A DNA stretch of 64,000 bases, taken from Hellea sp039977295 (GTDB lineage: Bacteria > Pseudomonadota > Alphaproteobacteria > Caulobacterales > Maricaulaceae). The first letter of the stretch is position 1, and the number at the start of each line of letters is the position of its first letter. The stretch covers positions 310,001 through 374,000 of the forward strand of contig JBDWDN010000003.1 in NCBI GenBank assembly GCA_039977295.1. The letters are read 5' to 3'. Of the stretch, positions 23,388 to 31,277 are shown piece after piece. The notes beneath the pieces were generated by a model. That model saw only the letters and a list, made by a program, of their open reading frames with translations, searched no databases and was not told the origin of the DNA. Position numbers and translations under genes: made by a program.

Positions 23388-24199
23388 GATATCTCTCCCG
23401 CCGTAGCGTCTTTCTCTCGGGCTTCACGCTTGGCGCGCGCCACGTCATTTTCTTCGATCTTACCAATATCATCTGGGTTCAGATGACCCAAATCATCCAT
23501 ATCGAGCAAGGCAATAGAGCGCGTTTCAATCGCGTCTTCAAGCCTCGACATAAATTCATCTTTTTCGAGCCCCGGCATGATAGGGGGCAGAAATTCCAGA
23601 TTAGCTTGGCCAGGATGTTTCACCCAATCATTTTGGTTCCAGCGCTGCCCTAAATTACTTGCTAGCGGGACAACGGGACAGTCAAAATCTTTATAAAGAT
23701 GATAGACGCCTTTGCGGTATTTATGTTGCGTCCCGATTTTAGAGAGGTGCCCCTCAGGGTAAATCAGCAAGCGTCGGCCTTGCTCGCGTACAACTTGAGA
23801 GGTTTCAGCCATTCTCCTGCGCTGATCCTCACCGCCGCAATTATTAATCACGACCGCATTCATTTTTGTCAGGATGCGGCCAATGAATAGGAATTTTGTA
23901 ATGGCGTCCCCGGTCACAAATGAAAGATCAAAAAACTGAGAAAAGACAACAAATCCGTCGCCATAACTTTGGTGCTTCGCGGCAATGATGACAGGCCCAT
24001 CGGCGGGGATATGCCCGTGTCCAGTAACGTCGACTTTAATCCCGGCAATGACCCGCATGCCCCAAACCATCACGCGGGTATAACGGCGCAGGGACGCCAT
24101 CATGATTTTTCGTCCCGGCAGTAAAGAGAGGATGGCGCAGACAAAAGCATAGATAAATGTGACGAGGACAAAGAAGATATTAAACAGCAATGAGCGCAT
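23384..24199 (-). CDS. PlsC-type 1-acylglycerol-3-phosphate acyltransferase
   Basis: This 271-residue membrane-bound acyltransferase has one N-terminal hydrophobic helix (residues 5-27). The catalytic block is KHQSYGDGF (the H-x4-D motif), followed by a GGEDQRRRMAE region, YPEGHLSKIG and a CPVVPLASNLG block. It adds a fatty acyl chain to (lyso)phosphatidate or a lysolipid. It overlaps the LplT-like gene by four bases and follows the TetR gene by two bases, so the three form one operon. Confidence 0.87.
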   Translation of the reverse strand: MRSLLFNIFFVLVTFIYAFVCAILSLLPGRKIMMASLRRYTRVMVWGMRVIAGIKVDVTGHGHIPADGPVIIAAKHQSYGDGFVVFSQFFDLSFVTGDAITKFLFIGRILTKMNAVVINNCGGEDQRRRMAETSQVVREQGRRLLIYPEGHLSKIGTQHKYRKGVYHLYKDFDCPVVPLASNLGQRWNQNDWVKHPGQANLEFLPPIMPGLEKDEFMSRLEDAIETRSIALLDMDDLGHLNPDDIGKIEENDVARAKREAREKDATAGEIS

Positions 24200-24201
24200 G
24201 A

Positions 24202-24831
24202 CTAACCCTCCCTTTTAATATCTAGAACAGCCCAGACAGCCTTTTCGAACACTGCAATGTGTTGCGCAAGGGGGCCGTCAATAGCGCCTAGCACTTTGGC
24301 TTGAGCGGTTTGCAAGACGACGCCGAGCGCCATAGCGCCGAGAATAACTGCATTGCCTTGGGGAATTTCTTTTCCATCCATGGCTTTCTGCAAAAGCTTT
24401 ACAGCTGCTGCATGGGGCGAAGCTGGCCAAGCTGAATCAGCCTCTGCTGATAGTGAAGGGAAATGATGTAAGTGCAAAATGTGATATCTGAATAATGTCC
24501 AATCATCATCGGCTATGTCGCAATAATGACGGACTATAAAACTAACTTGATCCGCGAGTCCTTCTTCCCGGGTTGCGGCCGCCATAATCATTTCTGTTAA
24601 TCGGATATGAATGGCCCGCATGAGCTCGCGCGCTAATGTGTCTTTGTTTTTAAAGTAACGATAAATCAGCCCCTCTGAGACGCCGGCCTCAGCGGCAATA
24701 GATTTTGTAGATACGCCGTCAACACCATGCTCAGAGAACAGCCAAACCGCAGCCCGTTCAATCTTAGCTTTGTTCGTTCCGTCAATGGCGGCCACGCCTC
24801 GCGCAGGCTGTGTGTAATTTGGTTTTCTCAT
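24202..24831 (-). CDS. TetR-family transcriptional regulator of lipid operon
   Basis: The ATG at 24831 is chosen because GGAG lies six bases upstream; a TTG at 24843 is in frame. The ~209-residue protein has the TetR helix-turn-helix (AAVWLFSEHGVDGVSTKSIAAEAGVSEGLIYRYFKNKDTL) and an all-helical ligand domain. It is first in the operon with PlsC, LplT-like and TrmH-like genes. Two palindromes lie 40-75 bases upstream, so it probably represses its own operon, perhaps in response to an acyl ligand. Confidence 0.85.
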   Translation of the reverse strand: MRKPNYTQPARGVAAIDGTNKAKIERAAVWLFSEHGVDGVSTKSIAAEAGVSEGLIYRYFKNKDTLARELMRAIHIRLTEMIMAAATREEGLADQVSFIVRHYCDIADDDWTLFRYHILHLHHFPSLSAEADSAWPASPHAAAVKLLQKAMDGKEIPQGNAVILGAMALGVVLQTAQAKVLGAIDGPLAQHIAVFEKAVWAVLDIKREG

Positions 24832-24868
24832 GCGAGTCTCCAATTATCAAGGGATTGCTAAATATGTA

Positions 24869-24886
24869 AGTGAGCAATCACTCACT
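24869..24886. promoter_or_regulatory. Palindromic operator for the TetR regulator
   Basis: AGTGAG-N6-CTCACT, with a TGAGTGA-like core on both strands, is a typical TetR-type palindrome 38-55 bases upstream of the start at 24831. Confidence 0.5.
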
Positions 24887-24893
24887 GGTGGGT

Positions 24894-24905
24894 ATTACAT
24901 GTAAT
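24894..24905. promoter_or_regulatory. Second perfect palindrome upstream of TetR operon
   Basis: ATTACATGTAAT is a perfect 12-bp palindrome eight bases beyond the first operator. It could be part of the same operator or a separate site. Confidence 0.35.
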
Positions 24906-25076
24906 GTTTGATGGCAAGGTCAATAATAAGCAATCATGACTAAATGGGATTTATGGTAAATAAAAGGTTAAGGGCTTTGATAGAAACTCCAATATGCGCT
25001 GTGGGTAGCGCTCGCCATATGGAGACATTGAACCTTCGCACTGGAGGCATACCAGCAAAGCTGTTATCGTCTGGGC

Positions 25077-25595
25077 ATGAATTCTTACCATTCCATACCC
25101 ACACGCAATGACCTCCTAGACTTAGATGATGGAGCTTTGTTGGGGCACTGTCATCAAGAATGCTTCCGCGCGCCTGGCCCGGGAGGGCAACATAAAAACA
25201 AGACGGACTCGGCCGTTCGCCTGTCAGTGCTAGGCGGCAGCATAACGGCGCTTTGCTCGGATCATAGATCCCAACACCGCAATCGATCCGAAGCGTTAAA
25301 ACGTTTGCGCTCAGCCCTTGCAATAAATTTACGCATGCCCATTGAGCCAGAAGGCAACTCTGGAGTTTGGCAGGGACCATGGAAGTTGGGCCTGAAAGAC
25401 CACCGATACGCAAAGCTACTGGCGCATATACTTGATGTTATGGCTGACAATGACTGGGCGGTCGGTCTCTCAGCGAACGTACTAGGAACGTCCACCGGAA
25501 AATTGGTGCGCCTGCTCTCGCGCGATCCTCATGCTTGGAACGCCGTTAATCAGGCACGGGCAAAGATCAATTTGGTAAATCTAAGACGTCCCTAA
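25077..25595 (+). CDS. Class-I release-factor-like protein with GGQ motif
   Basis: The 172-residue protein contains PGPGGQHKNKTDSAVRL (Gly36-Gly37-Gln38), the peptidyl-tRNA hydrolysis motif of class-I release factors, and SDHRSQHRNRSEALKRLRSAL after it. It lacks the codon-recognition domain of RF1/RF2. The C-terminal half (WKLGLKDHRYAKLLAHILDVM) is not basic enough to look like the ArfB tail. It is probably a ribosome-rescue or repair factor of the release-factor-like group. It stands alone, with no clear ribosome binding site. Confidence 0.8.
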   Translation: MNSYHSIPTRNDLLDLDDGALLGHCHQECFRAPGPGGQHKNKTDSAVRLSVLGGSITALCSDHRSQHRNRSEALKRLRSALAINLRMPIEPEGNSGVWQGPWKLGLKDHRYAKLLAHILDVMADNDWAVGLSANVLGTSTGKLVRLLSRDPHAWNAVNQARAKINLVNLRRP

Positions 25596-25659
25596 GGCCC
25601 CTATTTGGAGATTCTACTTTCCTTTTGTCATTACGGCAAATTTCGCTATCACTCTCCCT

Positions 25660-27135
25660 ATGGAAAATTATGGTCTTATTTCGCTTCTCCCGCCCGTTAT
25701 AGCGATTGGGCTCGCGCTCTGGACGCGGCAGGTCTTTCTGTCGCTGCTGATCGGCATCGCCTCTGGGTTTCTGGTTTTAGCAGGCGGGAACCCTTTGCAA
25801 GGCCTGATCGGAACTATGGCAGGATTTGTGCGTGTTTTTGAAAGCAATTATAATACAGAGATAATCATCTTCACATTGCTAATAGGGGCATTGATAGCTT
25901 TGATACAGCGGGCAGGCGGCGTTGAAGGCTTCGTCAACCGCGTCTTATCGTGGCTACAAAGAAAGGCTGCGAACGCCGATACCAAGGGACAGCGTAAACG
26001 TGTTGAATTATTGGCCGTTCTGACAGGCATGTTGATTTTTGTGGAAAGCAATATTTCTACCCTTACGGTGGGCACGCTCTATCGCCCTGTGACGGATAAA
26101 CTATCCATCCCCCGCGAAAAACTCGCTTACATCGCCGACAGTACCTGCGCGCCGGCTTGCATACTGATCCCGCTTAATGCTTGGGGGGCGTATATTATCG
26201 GGCTCTTAAATGAACAAAGCGTCGAAGAGCCCGTGTCAATGTTGGTCAGCGCGATAGCTTTCAATTTCTACCCCATGCTAGCGATATTATTGCTGGTGAT
26301 TGTTATACTTACGGGCCGCGATATTGGCGAGATGAAACGGGCCGAAACCCGGGCTCGTACCGAGGGTAAAATTTTACGCGACGGGGCCTTGCCAATGATT
26401 GCAGGTGAAATCACCATGATGACGGCCAAAGAGGGAGCGGTTCCGCGCGCGCGGAATATGCTGATCCCGCTTGTGACCCTTGTTGTCTTAATGCCAATAT
26501 TCTTGGTTTACACAGGATGGGCAAGCGGGCCAGATGCCTCAAATAATTTCTTTGACATTGTTAAAAACGCGTCTGGATCTAAATCTGTTGTATATGCTGT
26601 CTGCGGGGCCATAATCGTCTCCGTAGGTCTCAATAAAGCCCAGAACATTATGGGCGTCCGCGAAATGGTCGATGTGATTTTAAAGGGAATGTCAGGCATG
26701 CTTCCCCTTGCGCTGCTCATGGTTTTCGCATTTGCCTTAGGTGATTTGTGTGGTCAGCTCGGAACAGGGACTTATGTGGCTGAACAAGCTAAGCCCTATC
26801 TATCACCTGCACTTGTTCCGATTCTGGTATTTCTGGTCAGCGCCTTTATCGCTTTCTCCACAGGGACAAGCTGGGGAACATTCGCCATTATGATAGCCAT
26901 CGCCGTGCCGCTCGCCCAAGGCCTTGACACAAATGTCAGCCTCGCCGTCGCGGCAGCCCTCGGCGGCGGCGTCTTTGGTGATCACTGTTCCCCCACATCT
27001 GATACGTCAATAATAACATCCATGGCCACCGCCAATGACCATATCGATCACGTCAGAACGCAATTGCCTTATGCTCTGATTGGGGGCGCAATAACGGCGG
27101 TTCTTTATCTGATTTTGGGCCTCATGAGCGTTTAG
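25660..27135 (+). CDS. NhaC-family Na+/H+ antiporter
   Basis: The 491-residue protein has about eleven membrane helices and the family blocks LTGMLIFVESNISTLTVG, YIADSTCAPACILIPLNAWGAYI, FSTGTSWGTFAIMIAIA and GGGVFGDHCSPTSDTSIITSMA. It exchanges sodium for protons, or a related organic substrate, at the inner membrane. It appears monocistronic, starting 65 bp after the release-factor-like gene, and a 208-bp gap follows. Confidence 0.88.
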   Translation: MENYGLISLLPPVIAIGLALWTRQVFLSLLIGIASGFLVLAGGNPLQGLIGTMAGFVRVFESNYNTEIIIFTLLIGALIALIQRAGGVEGFVNRVLSWLQRKAANADTKGQRKRVELLAVLTGMLIFVESNISTLTVGTLYRPVTDKLSIPREKLAYIADSTCAPACILIPLNAWGAYIIGLLNEQSVEEPVSMLVSAIAFNFYPMLAILLLVIVILTGRDIGEMKRAETRARTEGKILRDGALPMIAGEITMMTAKEGAVPRARNMLIPLVTLVVLMPIFLVYTGWASGPDASNNFFDIVKNASGSKSVVYAVCGAIIVSVGLNKAQNIMGVREMVDVILKGMSGMLPLALLMVFAFALGDLCGQLGTGTYVAEQAKPYLSPALVPILVFLVSAFIAFSTGTSWGTFAIMIAIAVPLAQGLDTNVSLAVAAALGGGVFGDHCSPTSDTSIITSMATANDHIDHVRTQLPYALIGGAITAVLYLILGLMSV

Positions 27136-27343
27136 AACGTGGGCTCTAGAGGCGAAGTTGCTTGTTGGCTGTGAAGCAGACGTTCCGGATGTTTAAATTG
27201 AAGAGGGCCGCCGCGCACATGATTGGCATGGCTCCCCGATAGCTTTTTGTTATGGATGGAATTTCTGTTACCGTAAGACGCGAGGCTGAGGTGTTTGGTT
27301 TAGACATCTCTTCTATAATCTATGAAAACCAAGGATAAGTATA

Positions 27344-28723
27344 ATGCGCATCGTCTTTCCAATTTTTGCCCTCATGCTTTCAGCTTGCGCCGCGACCTCT
27401 CTCCCCGAAGGGCAAGTCAAAACATCGCAAGGCATTGCGCAAGGCACTTCTTCCGACGATCTCACCAAATTTCTGGGAATTGAATATGCTCGCGCTGAGC
27501 GCTGGAAACTTCCTAAAGACGGCCTCAAATGGGAGGGCGAAAAAACCTTTGACGCTTTTGGTCCTGCTTGCCCTCAGGAGGGGCAAGAGGTGATGGTTGA
27601 AGACTGCCTCTACCTCAATATCTTTACGCCCGAGGGGGCGAGCGAGGGCGATAAGCTCCCCGTTATGGTTTGGTTTCATGGCGGCGGGCTTCGCGCTGGC
27701 CAAGGCGGTGACGGCCCGCAAAATTTCGCGCGAGACGGCATGATTGTTGTTAGCTTTAATTACCGACTGGGGGAGCTTGGCTTCAAGGACTGGCTTGGCT
27801 GGGACGAAAACGACCCCCGCAATTTCGGTCAAGCTGATATGGTCAAAGCCTTGGAGTGGGTAAATGAGAATATTAGCGGCTTTGGCGGCGACGCAGAAAA
27901 TGTAACTCTAGCAGGTCATAGCGCCGGCGGAATGGGCGTGCAGTTAATGATGGTTGATCCGCGCGCAAAAGGTCTTTTCCAGCGGGCCATTGCACATGCA
28001 GGATATGGCGCTTGGCCGTTTCCCAAGGCGGCCAACCCCACGCCTGAAATGCGCCAACGGATAAGATATGGGGCTTTGGAAACTCAAGCGACGCCAGAAG
28101 ATATTGTTGCGAAAACACCCTTTTTCCGCCTCCCTTATATTCAAGGCTCAGACCTTCCGAACCGGCCCGTCGATGTTTTTAAATCCGGCGGACAAGCGGC
28201 TGTGCCGTATATGGCGGGCGCGAATAGTTTTGATGGTTTCGGAACGTTGCAAGGCGCGGGCTTCAAACCCGAGAGTTTTCTCGCCCCCTATAAAAGAAAC
28301 ACCCTCGTTCACATTGCCTATGATGAAGACCTTGCTGTGTCTGATACGCAAACTGCCGCGCGTCTTTTTGGCGACATGCGCTATGTCTTTTCAAGCTGGC
28401 AAACCGCACGTTATATGCGGAGCGTCGGTAAACCGGGATATCTCTTTTATTATGACAAACCCTCAGACGGCGCTCCTGGGGCTTATCACGGCGCCCAATA
28501 TGAAGAACTTTTTGGGCAAGGTGAGTTTCCGATGAAAAGCTATTATTTGAACTTCATTAAGACGGGGGACCCGAATGGCAAAGATTTGCCGCAATGGGAT
28601 TATTATGGCGGGAAAAGCTTGCAATGGATGATTTTTGACCCAGAGCCTAAACCCGCACGCAGTCCTTTGACCAAGCGCATGCAAGTTATTGAAACTCTCA
28701 AATACCCGGACCCCACACAATGA
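27344..28723 (+). CDS. Type-B carboxylesterase, lipoprotein
   Basis: The 459-residue protein has a lipoprotein signal with the lipobox LSAC (Cys15). It follows the type-B carboxylesterase order: EDCLYLNIFTP, the oxyanion loop WFHGGGLRAG, NYRLGELGF, the catalytic Ser193 in AGHSAGG (Gly-His replaces the usual Gly-Glu), and GAYHGAQYEELFG for the His. It is at the short end for the family. It probably hydrolyses esters in the periplasm or on the outer membrane. Its stop overlaps the avidin-like gene by four bases (ATGA). Confidence 0.88.
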   Translation: MRIVFPIFALMLSACAATSLPEGQVKTSQGIAQGTSSDDLTKFLGIEYARAERWKLPKDGLKWEGEKTFDAFGPACPQEGQEVMVEDCLYLNIFTPEGASEGDKLPVMVWFHGGGLRAGQGGDGPQNFARDGMIVVSFNYRLGELGFKDWLGWDENDPRNFGQADMVKALEWVNENISGFGGDAENVTLAGHSAGGMGVQLMMVDPRAKGLFQRAIAHAGYGAWPFPKAANPTPEMRQRIRYGALETQATPEDIVAKTPFFRLPYIQGSDLPNRPVDVFKSGGQAAVPYMAGANSFDGFGTLQGAGFKPESFLAPYKRNTLVHIAYDEDLAVSDTQTAARLFGDMRYVFSSWQTARYMRSVGKPGYLFYYDKPSDGAPGAYHGAQYEELFGQGEFPMKSYYLNFIKTGDPNGKDLPQWDYYGGKSLQWMIFDPEPKPARSPLTKRMQVIETLKYPDPTQ

Positions 28724-29151
28724 AACGTATTATTCTAGGCGGCGTCATGGCCGCGTCTTTTTCGGTCTTAGCGTCTTGCGCGCAAGCGCAAGAGACGAGC
28801 GATCTATTCACAGGGCAATGGGTCAATGACCGCGATTCAGCCGTCATGTTTACCGTGAAGGACGGCCTCCTCTCGGGTCATTACCAAACGGCCTTGGGGA
28901 AACCAGATAAGTCTAAGAAATTTCCCTTAACCGGTTTTACCGAAGGCGATCAAATTACCTTCACGGTAAATTTCAAAGGCTATGGCTCTCTCACCAGTTG
29001 GACAGGACAGCTGACCAAAGACGAGGAGGGCGAATATATTCGGACGCTCTGGAACCTAACGCGCAACGTCGAAGATGCCGCCGAGGATGACGAGCTCTGG
29101 CAATCCATCACGTCTGGCGCTAGCGATTTTAGGCGAATGAAGTCGCCATAA
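28720..29151 (+). CDS. Avidin-family biotin-binding-like exported protein
   Basis: The 143-residue protein has a signal with a possible lipobox LASC (Cys20); an ordinary signal peptidase site after AQA is also possible. The rest aligns with the avidin/streptavidin beta barrel: TGQWVNDRDS, LLSGHYQTALGK, SLTSWTGQL, IRTLWNLT and ELWQS. Against the streptavidin biotin pocket, Asn36, Ser40, Tyr55, Ser90, Thr92, Trp94, Trp111 and Trp127 are kept. The equivalents of Ser45, Trp79 and Asp128 are Thr57, Phe85 and about Ser135. Biotin binding may be retained with altered affinity. It is translationally coupled to the esterase gene. Confidence 0.8.
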   Translation: MKRIILGGVMAASFSVLASCAQAQETSDLFTGQWVNDRDSAVMFTVKDGLLSGHYQTALGKPDKSKKFPLTGFTEGDQITFTVNFKGYGSLTSWTGQLTKDEEGEYIRTLWNLTRNVEDAAEDDELWQSITSGASDFRRMKSP

Positions 29152-29160
29152 GTCTAGGTC

Positions 29161-30318
29161 TTAGTCAACCAAGTCATCCCAAAAGCGTCTTGCTTTACTA
29201 AAGAAGTTTGCGGATTCTGGACTGATATCGTCGCCTGAGACTTCGGCTAATTCTTCGAGTAATTCGCGTTGGCGCTTATTGAGCTTGGATGGTGTTTCGA
29301 CTGATAATTCGACATACATGTCGCCGCGCTGACTTGAACGCAGAACACTCATGCCTTTACCGCGAAGGCGCATGCGTTTTCCGCTTTGGCTGCCCTCGGG
29401 AATTTTAATTTTAGAGCGTCCGCCGTCAATGGTCGGGATTTCGATATCCCCGCCTAAGGCTGCGGTCGTCATGGGAACGGGCGCGCGGCAGAAAAGGTTT
29501 GCGCCTTCGCGTTCAAATAATTCATGAGGCTTAACGGAGACGAAAATATAAAGATCGCCTGGTTGTCCGCGTCCGCGCGGCGCGGCGTCGCCTTGGCCCG
29601 TCAGCCTGATGCGCGTGCCGTCTTCAACGCCTGCTGGGATAGAGACATCTAGATCTGTTTGTTGTCGCGTTTGGCCTTGCCCGTCACATTGCTTACACGG
29701 GTTAGAGACATATTCGCCTTGACCGCCGCAGGTCGAGCAAGGGCGCTCCATTGTGAAAAATCCTTGCTGTGTGCGAACCCGTCCCGCGCCGCCGCAAGTG
29801 CCGCAGGTTTCAACAGAGGCGCCTGGTTCTGCCCCTAATCCGTCGCAGCGGTCACAATCACCGGCAATGGGAACAGTGATGTCGACATCTTTGCCGCCAT
29901 AAGCTTCCTCGAGCGAAATTTCCATTTCATAGCGTAGGTCTGAGCCGCGCGCCGCTTGTTGACGGCGTCCGCCGCCCCCGCCGCCAAACATGTCACCAAA
30001 GCCGCCGCCGCCCGCTGCGCCGCCGCCAAAGATTTGGCTAAAGATGTCGCCAAAGTCTTGGAATCCGCCAGCACCACCGCCCCCGCCGCCTTGTTCAAAG
30101 GCGCGGTGACCCATGCGGTCATAAGCGGCCCGTTTTTGACCGTCAGACAAAATCCCATAAGCTTCGTTGAGTTCTTTGAAACGCGCCTCTGCTCCGGCGT
30201 CATCTGGATGACGGTCAGGGTGACAATCCATAGCTTTCTTACGGAAAGCGGATTTCATTGTTTTCTCATCAGCGCCTTTATCGACACCTAGGACTTCATA
30301 ATAATCACGTTTCGACAT
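29161..30318 (-). CDS. dnaJ: Chaperone DnaJ (Hsp40)
   Basis: The 385-residue protein has the J domain with HPD (DCHPDRHPDD), a Gly/Phe region with long glycine runs (residues ~75-125), four zinc-binding CxxCxGxG repeats (CDRCDGLG, CGTCGGAG, CSTCGGQG, CKQCDGQG) and the substrate-binding C-terminal domains. It stimulates DnaK ATPase. Its start overlaps the end of an FkbM methyltransferase gene by 14 bases, so it is translated from an fkbM-dnaJ message and not directly from dnaK. Confidence 0.97.
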   Translation of the reverse strand: MSKRDYYEVLGVDKGADEKTMKSAFRKKAMDCHPDRHPDDAGAEARFKELNEAYGILSDGQKRAAYDRMGHRAFEQGGGGGGAGGFQDFGDIFSQIFGGGAAGGGGFGDMFGGGGGGRRQQAARGSDLRYEMEISLEEAYGGKDVDITVPIAGDCDRCDGLGAEPGASVETCGTCGGAGRVRTQQGFFTMERPCSTCGGQGEYVSNPCKQCDGQGQTRQQTDLDVSIPAGVEDGTRIRLTGQGDAAPRGRGQPGDLYIFVSVKPHELFEREGANLFCRAPVPMTTAALGGDIEIPTIDGGRSKIKIPEGSQSGKRMRLRGKGMSVLRSSQRGDMYVELSVETPSKLNKRQRELLEELAEVSGDDISPESANFFSKARRFWDDLVD

Positions 30319-31189
30319 GGTGTTTCTCTTTGGCCTTAAGGTCCTCTTCTAAAGAGGCCTTTTTCAATATGGTATTAAGCTTTGTGCGCTGGGACACGAC
30401 ATAATCGTTAGTCAGACAAAGTTCAATAAGGGGGGACACAGCCTCGCGGCCTGTCTCCAGAATTAACAAAGCGGGATGAAGTTTGGTAGAGGCGTCTTCA
30501 AAGAAAGTCGTAAGCGCTTTTAAATCATGCCCTTCAATATCGACCTTCATGGCGTCAATGCGGGTGATCCCTAATGTGCGGGCAATGCGGGGCAAGGTGT
30601 CTATGACAACCGTTTCTGTATCGCTAGATTGCGCCGAGAGCTTTGCTTCGCCGCGATTAATATCGCCGCCGCCAAGATGTCCTGTGCCGGGCGCGTCCGA
30701 CACAGCGGCGCGTATGATTTGAACATCGGCTTTGCTCGCGGCAATATTGGCTTCAAGGCGCGCACAGGTTTCGACGCCAGGCTCTATGGCTATAATCTGC
30801 GAGGCGCGATCTGATTGACGGGCATAGGCATTCACATAAAGCGAATAGAGTCCGACATTGGCGCCGACATCCAGAAAGACGAAGGGGGCATCGGTTTTGA
30901 CGTTGATCGCAGACTTAAGCGCTAAACGTTCTGGCAGGTCCCAAACCTGAACCCCTGCAAAAGCGCGTTTCTCGCAGCGATTACCGCCGGGATAGAGCCG
31001 CGCAAATACGCCGCTATCGACTTCAACATCAAAAGGCCCATCTTCACTATTTAGCGCCTTTTTGCGCGCGCGAGAAATCAAGGCGCGTCCGACGCGCGTA
31101 TCGGCATAGCTCTCTGCCTTTTTGCGCCACGCTTCACGCGCGGGCGGCAGGGCATAAGTGCCAAAGGGGGGTATGATATCAAACGTCAT
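30305..31189 (-). CDS. FkbM-family SAM methyltransferase
   Basis: The 294-residue protein has the FkbM layout: FVFLDVGANVGLYSLYV (motif I), IIAIEPGVETCARLEANI, and IDAMKVDIEGHDLKALTTF (the VDIEG motif). Such enzymes O-methylate sugars or small molecules. It lies between dnaK and dnaJ on the same strand and overlaps the dnaJ start. A terminator separates it from dnaK. The target is not apparent. Confidence 0.9.
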   Translation of the reverse strand: MTFDIIPPFGTYALPPAREAWRKKAESYADTRVGRALISRARKKALNSEDGPFDVEVDSGVFARLYPGGNRCEKRAFAGVQVWDLPERLALKSAINVKTDAPFVFLDVGANVGLYSLYVNAYARQSDRASQIIAIEPGVETCARLEANIAASKADVQIIRAAVSDAPGTGHLGGGDINRGEAKLSAQSSDTETVVIDTLPRIARTLGITRIDAMKVDIEGHDLKALTTFFEDASTKLHPALLILETGREAVSPLIELCLTNDYVVSQRTKLNTILKKASLEEDLKAKEKHHVET

Positions 31190-31198
31190 TGCTAAACC

Positions 31199-31238
31199 TA
31201 AAAACCCCGAATACGCGGTTTGAATGCGTATCCGGGGT
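31199..31238 (-). terminator. Rho-independent terminator after dnaK
   Basis: AACCCCG-ATACGC pairs with GCGTAT-CGGGGTT across a nine-base loop, followed on the minus strand by TTTTT. It lies 40 bp after the dnaK stop and ten bases before the FkbM start. Confidence 0.8.
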
Positions 31239-31277
31239 TAAACCTGAGGACATAAATGTCATCGGGTCTGGGGGAAC

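Noticed and set aside
24940..25413. A 157-codon minus-strand open frame.
   Set aside because: It lies opposite the GGQ protein gene, which has clear family motifs; the translation shows no family pattern.
29956..30291. Plus-strand open frames opposite dnaJ.
   Set aside because: They are shadows of the Gly-rich region of dnaJ.
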